From positions 1 to 64,000 of the forward strand of contig JAEXZS010000040.1 of NCBI GenBank assembly GCA_023451375.1: a DNA stretch of 64,000 bases. Reading direction: 5' to 3'. The notes under the pieces were generated by a model. The model was given only the letters and a program-made list of their open reading frames with translations, searched no databases and was not told where the DNA came from. Of this stretch, positions 32,974 through 41,399 are shown in pieces. Source of the DNA: Pseudomonadota bacterium. GTDB taxonomy: Bacteria > Pseudomonadota > Alphaproteobacteria > Caulobacterales > Caulobacteraceae. The translations under genes and the position numbers were made by a program. The number at the start of each line of letters is the position of its first letter. Within the stretch, counting starts at the first letter, position 1.

Positions 32974-34452
32974 TCACCACCACTTCTCCGGCTTGCCCGT
33001 GAAGCCCGCCGCCTGTTCCAGCGCCGCCCCGACCCGGAACACCGTCGCCTCGTCCAGCGCCTTGCCGATGACCTGAAGGCCCAGCGGCAGGCCGCCGGAA
33101 TCCACGCCGGCCGGCACCGAGATGCCCGGCAGGCCCGCCAGATTGGCCGTCACCGTGAAGACGTCGTTCAGGTACATGGTCACCGGATCGATCTGCCTGT
33201 CGCCGATGGCGAAAGCGGCCGACGGGGTTGACGGCGTCAGGATGGCGTCCACCTCGCCCCAGACCTTGTCGAAGTCCTCGGCGATCCGGCGGCGCACCTT
33301 CAGGGCGCGGACATAATAGGCGTCATAGAAGCCGGCCGACAGCACATAGGCGCCGATGGTCAGGCGGCGCTGGACCTCCTTGCCGAAGCCCTCCGCACGG
33401 CTGGTCTCGTACAGGTCCGTCAGCGACTTCGCCTCGCTCGCCCGATGGCCGAAACGCATGCCGTCGTAGCGGGCCAGGTTCGACGAGGCCTCCGCCGGCG
33501 CCACGATGTAATAAGTCGGCAGGGCGTACTTGGTGTGCGGCAGGCTGATGTCGACGATCTCGCAGCCGGCGGCCTTCAGCCATTCGACCCCCTGGTCCCA
33601 CAGCGCCTGGATTTCGGCCGGCATGCCGTCCACGACGTATTCGCGCGGCACGCCGATGCGAAGGCCCCTCACGGACTGACCCAACGAGGCGGTCCAGTCG
33701 GGCGTCTCCACGTCCAGGCTGGTGGAATCCCTCACGTCGAACGAGCACATGGACTTCAGCAGCAGCGCCGCGTCCTCCACCGTCTTGGTGATCGGTCCGG
33801 CCTGGTCCAGCGAGCTGGCGAAGGCCACCATGCCGAACCGGCTGGCGCGGCCGTAGGTCGGCTTGATCCCGACCGTGCCGGTGAAGGCGGCCGGCTGGCG
33901 GATCGAGCCGCCGGTGTCCGACGCCGTCGCCGCCAGGCACAGGTCCGCCGCTACGGCGCTGGCCGAACCGCCCGATGAACCGCCTGGCGTCAGGTCGGCG
34001 TTGGACGCCTTGGATTTCCACGGATTCTTCACCGGCCCGAATGCGCTGGTCTCGTTGGACGAGCCCATGGCGAACTCGTCCATGTTCAGCTTGCCCAGCA
34101 TGACCGCGCCGTGGCGCCACAGATTGGCGGTGACGGTCGATTCATACGGCGGAACGAAGCCGCGCAGCATGTTGGAGCCGGCCGTCGTCTGCACGCCGTC
34201 GGTGCAGAACAGGTCCTTGATCCCCAGCGGCGCGCCTTCCAGCGCTCCGCCCTGCCCCGCCGCCAGTCGCGCATCGGACGCGCGCGCCATCTCCAGCGCC
34301 TTGTCCGCCGTAACCGCGACATAGGCGTTCAGCGTCGGGTTCGACGCCTCGATGTTGTTCAGGAAGGCCTGGGTGATCTCGGTCGAGGTGAATTCCTTGG
34401 CCTTCAGCCCGTCGACGGCGCCCTTCAGGGTCAGCTTTGTCAGATCGCTCAT
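32974..34452 (-). CDS. gatA: Asp-tRNA(Asn)/Glu-tRNA(Gln) amidotransferase subunit A, 492 aa
   Basis: An amidase-signature enzyme that releases ammonia from glutamine. The Ser-cisSer-Lys triad is intact: Lys in PLGIKDLFCTDG, and Ser residues in GGSSGGSASAVAA and ASDTGGSIRQPA. Ammonia is passed to GatB. The gene starts two bases after gatC stops and ends just before gatB, an unbroken gatC-gatA-gatB operon. Confidence 0.98.
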   Translation of the reverse strand: MSDLTKLTLKGAVDGLKAKEFTSTEITQAFLNNIEASNPTLNAYVAVTADKALEMARASDARLAAGQGGALEGAPLGIKDLFCTDGVQTTAGSNMLRGFVPPYESTVTANLWRHGAVMLGKLNMDEFAMGSSNETSAFGPVKNPWKSKASNADLTPGGSSGGSASAVAADLCLAATASDTGGSIRQPAAFTGTVGIKPTYGRASRFGMVAFASSLDQAGPITKTVEDAALLLKSMCSFDVRDSTSLDVETPDWTASLGQSVRGLRIGVPREYVVDGMPAEIQALWDQGVEWLKAAGCEIVDISLPHTKYALPTYYIVAPAEASSNLARYDGMRFGHRASEAKSLTDLYETSRAEGFGKEVQRRLTIGAYVLSAGFYDAYYVRALKVRRRIAEDFDKVWGEVDAILTPSTPSAAFAIGDRQIDPVTMYLNDVFTVTANLAGLPGISVPAGVDSGGLPLGLQVIGKALDEATVFRVGAALEQAAGFTGKPEKWW

Positions 34453-34454
34453 GA

Positions 34455-34742
34455 CTATTCGACCACCTTGGGCACGACGAAGAAGCCGTCCGCGGATTTC
34501 GGCGCGTTGGACAGGACGTCGGCGATCTTGCCGCCGTCGGTCACCACGTCGTCACGCAGGCGCAGCGGCTGGGCGACGTTCGAGGTCATGGGCTCGACGC
34601 CGTCGACATCGACCTCGTTCAGCTGCTCGATCCACTGCAGGATGCCGTTCAGCTCCTGCGCCAGCGGTTCCAGCCGGTCCTCGGGGGTCTTGATGCGGGC
34701 GAGATGCGCCACCTTGCGCACCGTCGCGGCGTCGATGGCCAT
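34455..34742 (-). CDS. gatC: Asp-tRNA(Asn)/Glu-tRNA(Gln) amidotransferase subunit C, 95 aa
   Basis: The small structural subunit that wraps around GatA and GatB. Typical residues: VRKVAHLARIKTPEDRLEPL, ELNGILQWIEQLNEVDVDGVEPM. The start MAIDAATV is preferred since GGAGGG lies 5 bases upstream; a start four codons earlier is less likely. Confidence 0.96.
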   Translation of the reverse strand: MAIDAATVRKVAHLARIKTPEDRLEPLAQELNGILQWIEQLNEVDVDGVEPMTSNVAQPLRLRDDVVTDGGKIADVLSNAPKSADGFFVVPKVVE

Positions 34743-34841
34743 GCGGCCCTCCAAACGATGAAGTTGAAACTCACGGCGAGCGTGAAAGTCGAACGGCCGG
34801 ATTAGCGGCGCCGCGCCGGATTCACAAGGATCGGCGGCAGG

Positions 34842-35351
34842 TCAGGGCGTGGTGTTCACCGTCACCGCGTCCGGCGGCGCGCCGCCGTTCCAGTTGAAGG
34901 CGACATGCACGTGCCGCGACCGCTTAACGATGTCCCCCTCCGGGTTCGTCGTGTCCTGACGCACCGCAAGCACGATCCGGCCGGGCTTCGCCTCGGCCAC
35001 GCGCCATTCGGCGTAGTCTCCCAGCGGATAGCTGCGCCAGCCTTCCGCTGGTCCGGCGAACAGCGCCAGATAGGTCGCCAGGCCGTTCACCGCCGGATCG
35101 CCGCCCGACAGGCTGTAGATCTTGGCGTTCAGGCTCGACAGGGCGTGGAGTTGGGAGACGCTGGCGGCCTCCTGCAACTCCCCCGAAGGCACGGCCGGCG
35201 TGGCGGCGCCGGGTCCGCTGGGCCGAGCGGGCGCCTTGGCCACCGACATCGGGGTGGGCGGCGGCGCGGTCTTGGGCCGGATCGGCGCCTCGGCGTCGCC
35301 GCACGCCGCCAGGCCCAGCATGACCGTCAGGATCAGGATCACGCGCGTCAT
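34842..35351 (-). CDS. Lipoprotein of unknown function, 169 aa
   Basis: A signal peptide with lipobox LGLAAC, then a Pro/Ala-rich linker and a domain of about 115 residues (VNGLATYLALFAGPAEGWRSYPLGDYAEWRV..., KPGRIVLAVRQDT, SRHVHVAFNWNG). I do not recognise the domain. It lies upstream of gatC on the same strand with a gap of 99 bases, and is divergent from ruvX. Confidence 0.75.
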   Translation of the reverse strand: MTRVILILTVMLGLAACGDAEAPIRPKTAPPPTPMSVAKAPARPSGPGAATPAVPSGELQEAASVSQLHALSSLNAKIYSLSGGDPAVNGLATYLALFAGPAEGWRSYPLGDYAEWRVAEAKPGRIVLAVRQDTTNPEGDIVKRSRHVHVAFNWNGGAPPDAVTVNTTP

Positions 35352-35401
35352 GGCTCACCATCGCCTTTGACTTCGCCGCGCGCCAGCCCTAACCGCAGGT
35401 C

Positions 35402-35881
35402 GTGCCTGTCCTCGACCTTCTCGATCTGACCGCCGCCTGCCCGCCCAGCACGCCTTGGATGGGGCTGGACCTGGGCGAGAAGACCATCGGCGTGGCTGTC
35501 TCGGACGCCACGCGCATGATCGCCTCGCCGCTGGAGCTGATCCGCAAGTCCAAGTTCACGCATGAAGCCGAACACCTCTTCAAGCTGATGGATCACCGCA
35601 AGGTTTCGGCCCTGGTCATCGGTCTGCCGGTCAACATGGACGGGACCGAAGGACCGCGCGCCCAGTCGTGCCGCGCCTTCGCCCGCAATCTGGAGCGGCT
35701 GCGCCCCGTCAACATCGCCTTCTGGGACGAGCGATTGTCGACCAGCGCCGTCGAGCGCTTCCTGATCGAGGACCTGGACCTGAACCGCAAGCGTCGCGCC
35801 GGCGTGATCGATCGCACCGCCGCCGCCTGGATTCTGCAAGGGGCCCTGGACCGGGTGCGCGATCAGGCGACGTGGATTTAG
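35402..35881 (+). CDS. ruvX: Holliday junction resolvase-like / pre-16S rRNA nuclease YqgF (RuvX), 159 aa
   Basis: An RNase H-fold protein that finishes the 5' end of 16S rRNA. Acidic residues: Asp in MGLDLGEKTIGVAVSD, the pocket IGLPVNMDGTEGPR, Glu in FWDERLSTSAVE and Asp in GVIDRTAAAWIL. A GTG start is needed because the only later Met is inside the first catalytic strand. It lies 58 bases before pyrB on the same strand. Confidence 0.95.
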   Translation: MPVLDLLDLTAACPPSTPWMGLDLGEKTIGVAVSDATRMIASPLELIRKSKFTHEAEHLFKLMDHRKVSALVIGLPVNMDGTEGPRAQSCRAFARNLERLRPVNIAFWDERLSTSAVERFLIEDLDLNRKRRAGVIDRTAAAWILQGALDRVRDQATWI

Positions 35882-35939
35882 CGCGCGCCCCGGCGTCGCT
35901 GTTTCATTTCGCCTGAGTCCCGCCTATAGCCGCGTCTCG

Positions 35940-36923
35940 ATGACCCAGCCGCCCCACGTCACCGAACACACCATTCAGGAGCGGCTGATCCCGTTCCCCA
36001 AGGCGCATTTCCTGGCCGCCTCGGACCTGAACCCCTACGTCGCTCCTCATCTGCTGGACCTCGGCGACGCCTTCGTCGACTTCAACCGCCAGTCCGCCAA
36101 GGCGTTGGACCTGCTGCGCGGCCGCACGGTCGTGAACCTGTTCTTCGAGAACTCGACCCGCACCAGTTCGTCGTTCGAGATCGCGGCCAAGCGGCTGGGT
36201 GCCGACGTGGTGACCATGCCGGTCGCCTCGTCCTCGGTGAAGAAGGGCGAAACCCTGATCGACACGGCGGTCACCCTGAACGCCATGAAACCGGACATCC
36301 TGGTGATTCGCCACTCGGCCTCTGGAGCGGCGGAACTGCTCAGCCAGAAGGTCGGCTGCGCCGTCGTCAACGCAGGCGACGGTCGGCACGAGCACCCGAC
36401 CCAGGCCCTGCTGGACCTGCTGTCGATGCGCCGGGCCTTCGGCGACGTGACCAGCCTGACCGTCGCGATCTGCGGCGATATCAGTCACAGCCGGGTGGCG
36501 CGTTCGAACGTCGCCCTGCTGCAGATGATGGGCGCGCGGGTGCGCCTGATCGGCCCGCCGACCCTGGTGCCCGGCGACGCGGATCGCTGGGGCTGCGAGG
36601 TCTTCCACGACATGCGCGAGGGCCTGCAAGGCTGCGACGTGGTGATGATGCTGCGCCTCCAGCTGGAGCGGATGGCCGGCGCCCTGGTGCCCTCGACCCG
36701 CGAATACTTCCGCTTCTGGGGCCTGGATCGCGAAAAGCTGGCGTGGGCCAAGCCGGGCGCCAAGGTCATGCACCCGGGCCCGATGAACCGGGGCGTCGAG
36801 ATCGATTCCGACGTGGCCGACGACCTGGACGTCTCCCTGATCCAGGATCAGGTCGAGATGGGCGTCGCCGCTCGCATGGCCGTGCTGGCCTCCCTCTCCG
36901 CCCGTTGGGGAGACAAGGCATGA
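35940..36923 (+). CDS. pyrB: Aspartate carbamoyltransferase catalytic chain, 327 aa
   Basis: Joins carbamoyl phosphate and aspartate in pyrimidine synthesis. Catalytic motifs are whole: FENSTRTSSSFEIAAKRLGA (carbamoyl phosphate), SSVKKGETLIDT (the mobile lysine loop), GDGRHEHPTQALLDL and the aspartate-side LRLQLERM and HPGPMNRGVEI. There is no pyrI; instead the pseudo-dihydroorotase gene follows after 58 bases, as in organisms where PyrB works in a complex with inactive PyrC'. Confidence 0.97.
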   Translation: MTQPPHVTEHTIQERLIPFPKAHFLAASDLNPYVAPHLLDLGDAFVDFNRQSAKALDLLRGRTVVNLFFENSTRTSSSFEIAAKRLGADVVTMPVASSSVKKGETLIDTAVTLNAMKPDILVIRHSASGAAELLSQKVGCAVVNAGDGRHEHPTQALLDLLSMRRAFGDVTSLTVAICGDISHSRVARSNVALLQMMGARVRLIGPPTLVPGDADRWGCEVFHDMREGLQGCDVVMMLRLQLERMAGALVPSTREYFRFWGLDREKLAWAKPGAKVMHPGPMNRGVEIDSDVADDLDVSLIQDQVEMGVAARMAVLASLSARWGDKA

Positions 36924-36937
36924 CCGCCCGTCAGACC

Positions 36938-36976
36938 CTCTCCCTCCCCCGGTCCGCTTCGCTTCACGGTGGAGAA
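36938..36976. repeat. Repeat-like fragment in the pyrB-pyrC' gap
   Basis: The sequence CCCTCTCCCTCCCCCGG followed by TCCGCTTCGCTTCACGGTGG resembles the CTCCCC / CGCTTCGCT blocks of the element between the VOC gene and rnd. It fills nearly the whole gap between two operon genes. Confidence 0.4.
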
Positions 36977-36981
36977 TTCCG

Positions 36982-38256
36982 ATGACCAGTCTCGCCATCG
37001 TGAACGCCCGCCTGCTGGACCCGGCGAGCGACCATGACGGCCCCGGCGCCGTTCTGGTCGAGGACGGCCGCATCGCCCGCATCATCCACGGCGCGGCGCC
37101 CGATATCGCCGCCGATCGGATCGTCGACGCCGACGGCCTGTGCCTCGCGCCCGGCCTGATCGACATTCGCGTCAAGACTGGCGAACCGGGCGCCGAGCCC
37201 AAGGAGACGCTGAAGTCCGCCAGCCTGGCCGCCGCGGCCGGAGGCGTGACCACCATCGTGGTCCAGCCCGACACCGACCCCGCCGTCGACGATCCGGCGA
37301 TGATCGACTTCATCCAGCGGCGCGGCGCGGCCCTGAACCTCGTCAACGTCCGCGCCGCCGGCGCCGCCACAAAGGCCCTGGACGGGCAGCGCATGGCCGA
37401 GATCGGCCTGATGGACGAGGCGGGCGCGCTTTATTTCACCGACGGCGACAAGGTCATCGTCAACAGCCGCACCCTGCAGCGGGTGATGAGCTATGCGGCC
37501 GCCTTCAACGCCCTGATCGCCTGCCGTCCGGTCGATCCCTGGCTGACCGAAGGGACGGTCGCCGCCTCGGGCGAACTGGCCACGCGCCTGGGCCTGTCCG
37601 GCAGCCCGGCCATCGCCGAACGCATCGGCCTGGAGCGCGACCTGGCCCTGGTGGAGCAGACCGGCGCTCGCTTCCTGGTCGACCAGATCTCGACCGAGGG
37701 CGCGCTGGAGACCCTGGCGCGCGCCCGCTCCCGGGGCCTGGAGGTGGCCGCCTCCGTCTCGATCAACCACCTATGCTTCAACGAGGTGGACATCGGCGAT
37801 TATCGCACCTTCTACCGCCTGGACCCGCCGCTGCGCTCGGAAGCCGACCGCCAGGCCCTGATCGAGGCCGTGCGGGAGGGCCTGATCGACGTCATCACCA
37901 GCGCCCACGCCCCCGCCCCCGCCGAGGACAAGCGCCGGCCCTTCGCCGAGGCGGCGCCCGGCGCGATCGGCCTGGAAACCCTGCTGCCCGCCGCCCTGAC
38001 CCTGCATCACGAGGACGGGCTGGATCTGCTCGACGTGCTGCGTCCCCTGACCCAGGGCCCGGCCGCCCTGCTGGGCCTCGACGCCGGCGCTCTGACCGCC
38101 GGCGCGCCCGCCGATCTGGTCCTGTTCGATCCCGGCGCCCCGATCATCGTGGATGCGGACACGCTGCGCTCCAAGTCGAAGAACTCGCCCTTCGATGGAC
38201 GCCGGTTGCAGGGCAAGGTGGCAGGGACGTGGGTCAGCGGGCGGAAGGTTCACTGA
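36982..38256 (+). CDS. pyrC': Non-catalytic dihydroorotase homologue (PyrC'), 424 aa
   Basis: An amidohydrolase-fold protein (DGRIARIIHGAAP at the front, VDADGLCLAPGLIDI before the first metal strand, ITSAHAPAPAEDKRRPF near the end, and a C-terminal LGLDAGALTAGAPADLVLFDP). The metal-binding HxH of true class I dihydroorotases is replaced by Arg63 and Lys65 (DIRVKTGEPG), so it should not bind zinc or close the dihydroorotate ring. Such inactive partners support PyrB assembly in Pseudomonas and are usual in alphaproteobacteria. A working pyrC is expected elsewhere. Confidence 0.9.
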   Translation: MTSLAIVNARLLDPASDHDGPGAVLVEDGRIARIIHGAAPDIAADRIVDADGLCLAPGLIDIRVKTGEPGAEPKETLKSASLAAAAGGVTTIVVQPDTDPAVDDPAMIDFIQRRGAALNLVNVRAAGAATKALDGQRMAEIGLMDEAGALYFTDGDKVIVNSRTLQRVMSYAAAFNALIACRPVDPWLTEGTVAASGELATRLGLSGSPAIAERIGLERDLALVEQTGARFLVDQISTEGALETLARARSRGLEVAASVSINHLCFNEVDIGDYRTFYRLDPPLRSEADRQALIEAVREGLIDVITSAHAPAPAEDKRRPFAEAAPGAIGLETLLPAALTLHHEDGLDLLDVLRPLTQGPAALLGLDAGALTAGAPADLVLFDPGAPIIVDADTLRSKSKNSPFDGRRLQGKVAGTWVSGRKVH

Positions 38257-38270
38257 CCAACAATGAACCG

Positions 38271-38299
38271 GTCGCCCTCGGGACAAGCCCGAGGGTGAC
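38271..38299. repeat. REP-like palindrome after pyrC'
   Basis: A 12-bp stem (GTCGCCCTCGGG / CCCGAGGGTGAC, one G-T pair) with loop ACAAG. The CCCTCGGG-ACAAG-CCCGAGGG form is a common extragenic palindrome in alphaproteobacteria. No T tract follows, so it is not a classical terminator. Confidence 0.6.
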
Positions 38300-38308
38300 G
38301 AAATTAGA

Positions 38309-39235
38309 TCATCCGCCTCGCTCACAGGTCGCCGCCTTCGCCACCTCGGCGCCCAGCACGCTCTTCACCGCCAGCGGGGTATCGGTGGCGATCACCGTCA
38401 CGCCCTGGCGGAACAGGTCGCGGTACTCCGACACGTCTCCATCCGCCGCGTAGCGGTCGTCGCGGCGCACGCCTTCCGCGCCCAGGGTCCCGAACTGCAC
38501 CTCCACCCCTGCATCCCGCAGCGACCGCCAGAGCGCCGGCCGCTCCTCGCGCGTCCCGGTCCAGGCCAGGATCTGCGTCGGGTTCAGGCCCGCCAGGTCC
38601 TCCGTCCCGCCCAGGCCGGCGGAGATCATCATCTCCGGCGCCATCGCCGCCACCGCGCGGGCGTCCGCGTCGTTGTAGGTGATCAGGATCACGCGATCCC
38701 CCGCCCCCGACCGCCGCACCTGATCGATCACCGCCCGCGCCAGGTCGACCGTGCGGGCGCCTTCGGCCGGCTTCAGGTCGATGCTGGCGATGGCTCCGAC
38801 GCGCCCGGCGGCGTCCAGCGCCTCGCCCAGCGTCGGCGGCGCCGCGTCGGTCAGCGCGCCGTTCGACGCCCGTAGGCGCGCGGCCTTCACCTGCGCCAGC
38901 GTCAGGTCCGCCACACGGCCTCGGCCGGTCGTCGTCCGCTCCATCGTCTCGTCGTGCATCAGCACCAGATGGCCGTCCCTGGTCAGCACGGCGTCGATCT
39001 CCACGATCGCGTTGGGGATCGCCCGCCCGGTCGCCTCGATCGCCGCGACGGAATTCTCCGGCTGGTCCGGGGCAGACACCGCACGATGGGCCGAGATGGC
39101 GACGCCGCCGTCCCCCACGCAGTCGAAGTACGCCGCCAACGCCGGCTCGGATGCGCGCATCGAAGGGGCGCCGCCCGCGCAACCGACCGTTGTCGCCAGG
39201 ATCGCCAGGGCGGCGGACATCGAAATTCTGTTCAT
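38309..39235 (-). CDS. Glycerophosphodiester phosphodiesterase, lipoprotein, 308 aa
   Basis: Splits glycerophosphodiesters from phospholipid turnover into glycerol-3-phosphate and an alcohol. A signal peptide with lipobox VGC anchors it in the envelope. The GDPD core is intact: ISAHRA...PENSVAAIEA, VEIDAVLTRDGHLVLMHDETMERTTTG, and IDLKPAEG. ATG 39235 opens the signal peptide; the longer frame upstream is not plausible. It is divergent from plsY. Confidence 0.92.
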   Translation of the reverse strand: MNRISMSAALAILATTVGCAGGAPSMRASEPALAAYFDCVGDGGVAISAHRAVSAPDQPENSVAAIEATGRAIPNAIVEIDAVLTRDGHLVLMHDETMERTTTGRGRVADLTLAQVKAARLRASNGALTDAAPPTLGEALDAAGRVGAIASIDLKPAEGARTVDLARAVIDQVRRSGAGDRVILITYNDADARAVAAMAPEMMISAGLGGTEDLAGLNPTQILAWTGTREERPALWRSLRDAGVEVQFGTLGAEGVRRDDRYAADGDVSEYRDLFRQGVTVIATDTPLAVKSVLGAEVAKAATCERGG

Positions 39236-39363
39236 GGCGGGTCTCCGGCAGGCGCGGGGGACCAGATGGCGCCGCGCCGCGCGGGTCAAGAGGTCGGATC
39301 GCCCTTGCTCCGCGTCGCCGGCCGACGCATTTTGCCGCGGCAACGAGCGGGGAGCGAATCAAC

Positions 39364-40002
39364 GTGCAGGATCTGGTCGGGCCCGCCCTGGGGACCCTCG
39401 CGCTCGTCGCGCTGGGCGGCTACCTGCTGGGTTCCGTTCCGTTCGGCGTGGTGATCACCCGCGCCGCCGGCGCCGGCGACGTGCGCAACATCGGTTCGGG
39501 CAACATCGGCGCGACGAACGTGCTGCGGACCGGCCGCAAGGACCTGGCCCTGGCCACCCTGCTGCTGGACGCGGGCAAGGGCGCGGCCGCGCTGCTGATC
39601 GCGCGCCACTTGTTCAACAGCGACGTCGCGGGCGCCCTCGCCGGCGGCGCGGCCTTCCTGGGCCACCTGTTCCCGATCTGGCTGAAGTTCAAGGGCGGCA
39701 AGGGGGTGGCCACCTTCTACGGCCTGCTGCTGGCGGCGGCCTGGCCGCTGGGCCTGATGGCGGGAGCCGTCTGGCTGATCTGCGCCTTCCTGTTCCGCTA
39801 CTCCTCGCTGGCGGCCCTTATCTCCTCGGCGAGCGCGCCTTTCCTCGCGCTTCTGCCGCTGATGGCGGTCGGTCTTCCGGTCTCCACGCCCATCCTGGCG
39901 CTGACCGTCTTCGCCGCCGTGCTGATCTGGATCCGGCACCACGAGAACATCGCCCGGCTGCTCAAGGGCCAGGAGCCGCGCATCGGAGCCGGGAAGGCGT
40001 GA
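39364..40002 (+). CDS. plsY: Acyl-phosphate glycerol-3-phosphate acyltransferase, 212 aa
   Basis: A membrane enzyme making lysophosphatidic acid from acyl phosphate and glycerol-3-phosphate. All three family motifs are visible: GSVPFGVVITR with GSGNIGATNVLR, KFKGGKGVATFYG, and IRHHENIARLLKGQEPRIG; there are five or more hydrophobic helices. Starts at GTG with GGGGAG 11 bases upstream. Its stop overlaps the dprA start (GTGA). Confidence 0.95.
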   Translation: MQDLVGPALGTLALVALGGYLLGSVPFGVVITRAAGAGDVRNIGSGNIGATNVLRTGRKDLALATLLLDAGKGAAALLIARHLFNSDVAGALAGGAAFLGHLFPIWLKFKGGKGVATFYGLLLAAAWPLGLMAGAVWLICAFLFRYSSLAALISSASAPFLALLPLMAVGLPVSTPILALTVFAAVLIWIRHHENIARLLKGQEPRIGAGKA

Positions 40003-41069
40003 GCCTGCCGGAGGCCGAACGATTCGCCCGGCTGCGGCTGGCCCGCACCAGCCGCATCGGCCCCGTCGCCTTCTCCCAGCTTCTCGGCCGCTACGGTTCC
40101 GCCGTCCGCGCCCTGGACGCCCTGCCCGGCCTGCTACGCAAGTCCGGCGCCGCCCTTCCTCCGCCGCGCGAGGCCGTCGAGCGCGAACTGGCGGCCGCAG
40201 AGCAGATCGGCGCTCGTCTCCTGACCCTAGGCGATCCCGACTATCCCGAGATGGTGGCCGCGCTTGACCCGCCGCCGCCCGTCCTGTGGGTCCGGGGGCG
40301 GATCGATCTGCTGAACCAACCCGCCGTCGCCATTGTCGGCGCCCGCATCGCCTCGGCCGGAGGCCAGCGGATCGCGCGGGGACTGGCGCAGCAGCTGGGT
40401 CAAGCCGGACATGTCGTCGTCTCGGGCATGGCGCGCGGGATCGACGGCGCGGCCCATGAGGGCGCCCTGCCGACCGGGACCGTCGCGGTCCTGGGCGGCG
40501 GGATCGACGACGTCTATCCGCCGGAACACGCCGATCTCTACGCCCGTCTGGTCGACCAGGGTTGCGTCGTTTCCGAAAGCCCCGTCGGCGCCCGCGCCCA
40601 GGCCCGAGATTTTCCCCGCCGCAACCGCGTCATCTCCGGCCTTTCGCGTGGCGTGGTGGTGGTCGAGGCCGAGGTCCGCTCCGGCTCGCTGATCACCGCC
40701 CGGCTGGCGGCCGAGCAGGGCCGCGATGTCTTCGCGGTGCCCGGCTCGCCGCTGGATCCGCGCGCGAGGGGGCCTAACGAACTGCTGCGCCAGGGCGCTG
40801 TCCTGTGCGAGGGGATCGAGGACATCGAGCGCGCCTTCGCCAGCCTGCGCACCCTACGCGAGCCGCCGTCCGATCCGCTGGCGTACGACGGCGACCTCGA
40901 TGACGTCTTTCTGGAGCGCGTCGCCGCCCTGCTGTCCCCGACGCCCGCGCCCCGCGATGAGATCGCCCGCGCCCTGAACGCACCCATGGCGCAGGTCGCC
41001 GCCGCCTTGCTGGAACTCAGCCTCGCGGGCCGCGCCGAACTGCTGCCGGGCGGTTTGGTCTCGGTCTAG
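39999..41069 (+). CDS. dprA: DNA-processing protein DprA, 356 aa
   Basis: Loads RecA onto incoming single-stranded DNA during natural transformation; it is also found in many bacteria not known to transform. An N-terminal SAM-like region (RFARLRLARTSRIGPVAFSQLL), the Rossmann core (VAIVGARIASAGGQ, VVSGMARGIDGAAHEGAL, VAVLGGGIDDVYPPEH, FPRRNRVISGLSRGVVVVEA, SGSLITARLAAEQGRDVFAVPG) and a C-terminal winged-helix (DML1-like) domain are all present. GTG start overlapping the plsY stop. The stop overlaps the small gene on the other strand. Confidence 0.95.
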   Translation: MSLPEAERFARLRLARTSRIGPVAFSQLLGRYGSAVRALDALPGLLRKSGAALPPPREAVERELAAAEQIGARLLTLGDPDYPEMVAALDPPPPVLWVRGRIDLLNQPAVAIVGARIASAGGQRIARGLAQQLGQAGHVVVSGMARGIDGAAHEGALPTGTVAVLGGGIDDVYPPEHADLYARLVDQGCVVSESPVGARAQARDFPRRNRVISGLSRGVVVVEAEVRSGSLITARLAAEQGRDVFAVPGSPLDPRARGPNELLRQGAVLCEGIEDIERAFASLRTLREPPSDPLAYDGDLDDVFLERVAALLSPTPAPRDEIARALNAPMAQVAAALLELSLAGRAELLPGGLVSV

Positions 41070-41260
41070 GCGGGCGGTCGGCCGGCCGCCTGGGCCACCT
41101 GCTCCAGCAATTCCGCCAGGCGGGCGTCGCCCTCGTCGCGAGCCATCCGCGCCATTTCCAGCGCCATGGCCCCGATGTACTCACGCATGGGAAAGGCCGC
41201 CGCCTCGATGTCGGAGCGGGCCCCTGTCGCCGATTTCGATTTGCGCCCTGTGGTGCTCAC
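41066..41260 (-). CDS. Small conserved-looking protein, 64 aa, function unknown
   Basis: A 64-residue protein with a basic N-terminal tail and one amphipathic helix pair (AAFPMREYIGAMALEMARMARDEG, then ARLAELLEQVAQAA, given in two parts). GTG start with a good ribosome-binding site GGAGG 5 bases upstream. It ends in a four-base overlap with the dprA stop. I do not recognise it; no signal peptide or motif. An AT-rich stretch lies between it and topA and could hold promoters for both. Confidence 0.6.
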   Translation of the reverse strand: MSTTGRKSKSATGARSDIEAAAFPMREYIGAMALEMARMARDEGDARLAELLEQVAQAAGRPPA

Positions 41261-41399
41261 GACCGCCTCCGTTGCCGAGACAGCAATCTAGAGGTGTCTA
41301 TCTAATAATCAACTACTTTAGGATGTAACCGGTCAGGGGCGATTGACAGCAGCGCTCGCGCCAACCACGTTCGCGCCCCTTTCCAAGACAGACCAAATC

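Noticed and set aside
36920..36982. Small ORF starting at the ATGA overlapping the pyrB stop
   Set aside because: It runs into the repeat-like gap and then out of frame into pyrC'; no domain, and the gap sequence looks like an intergenic repeat.
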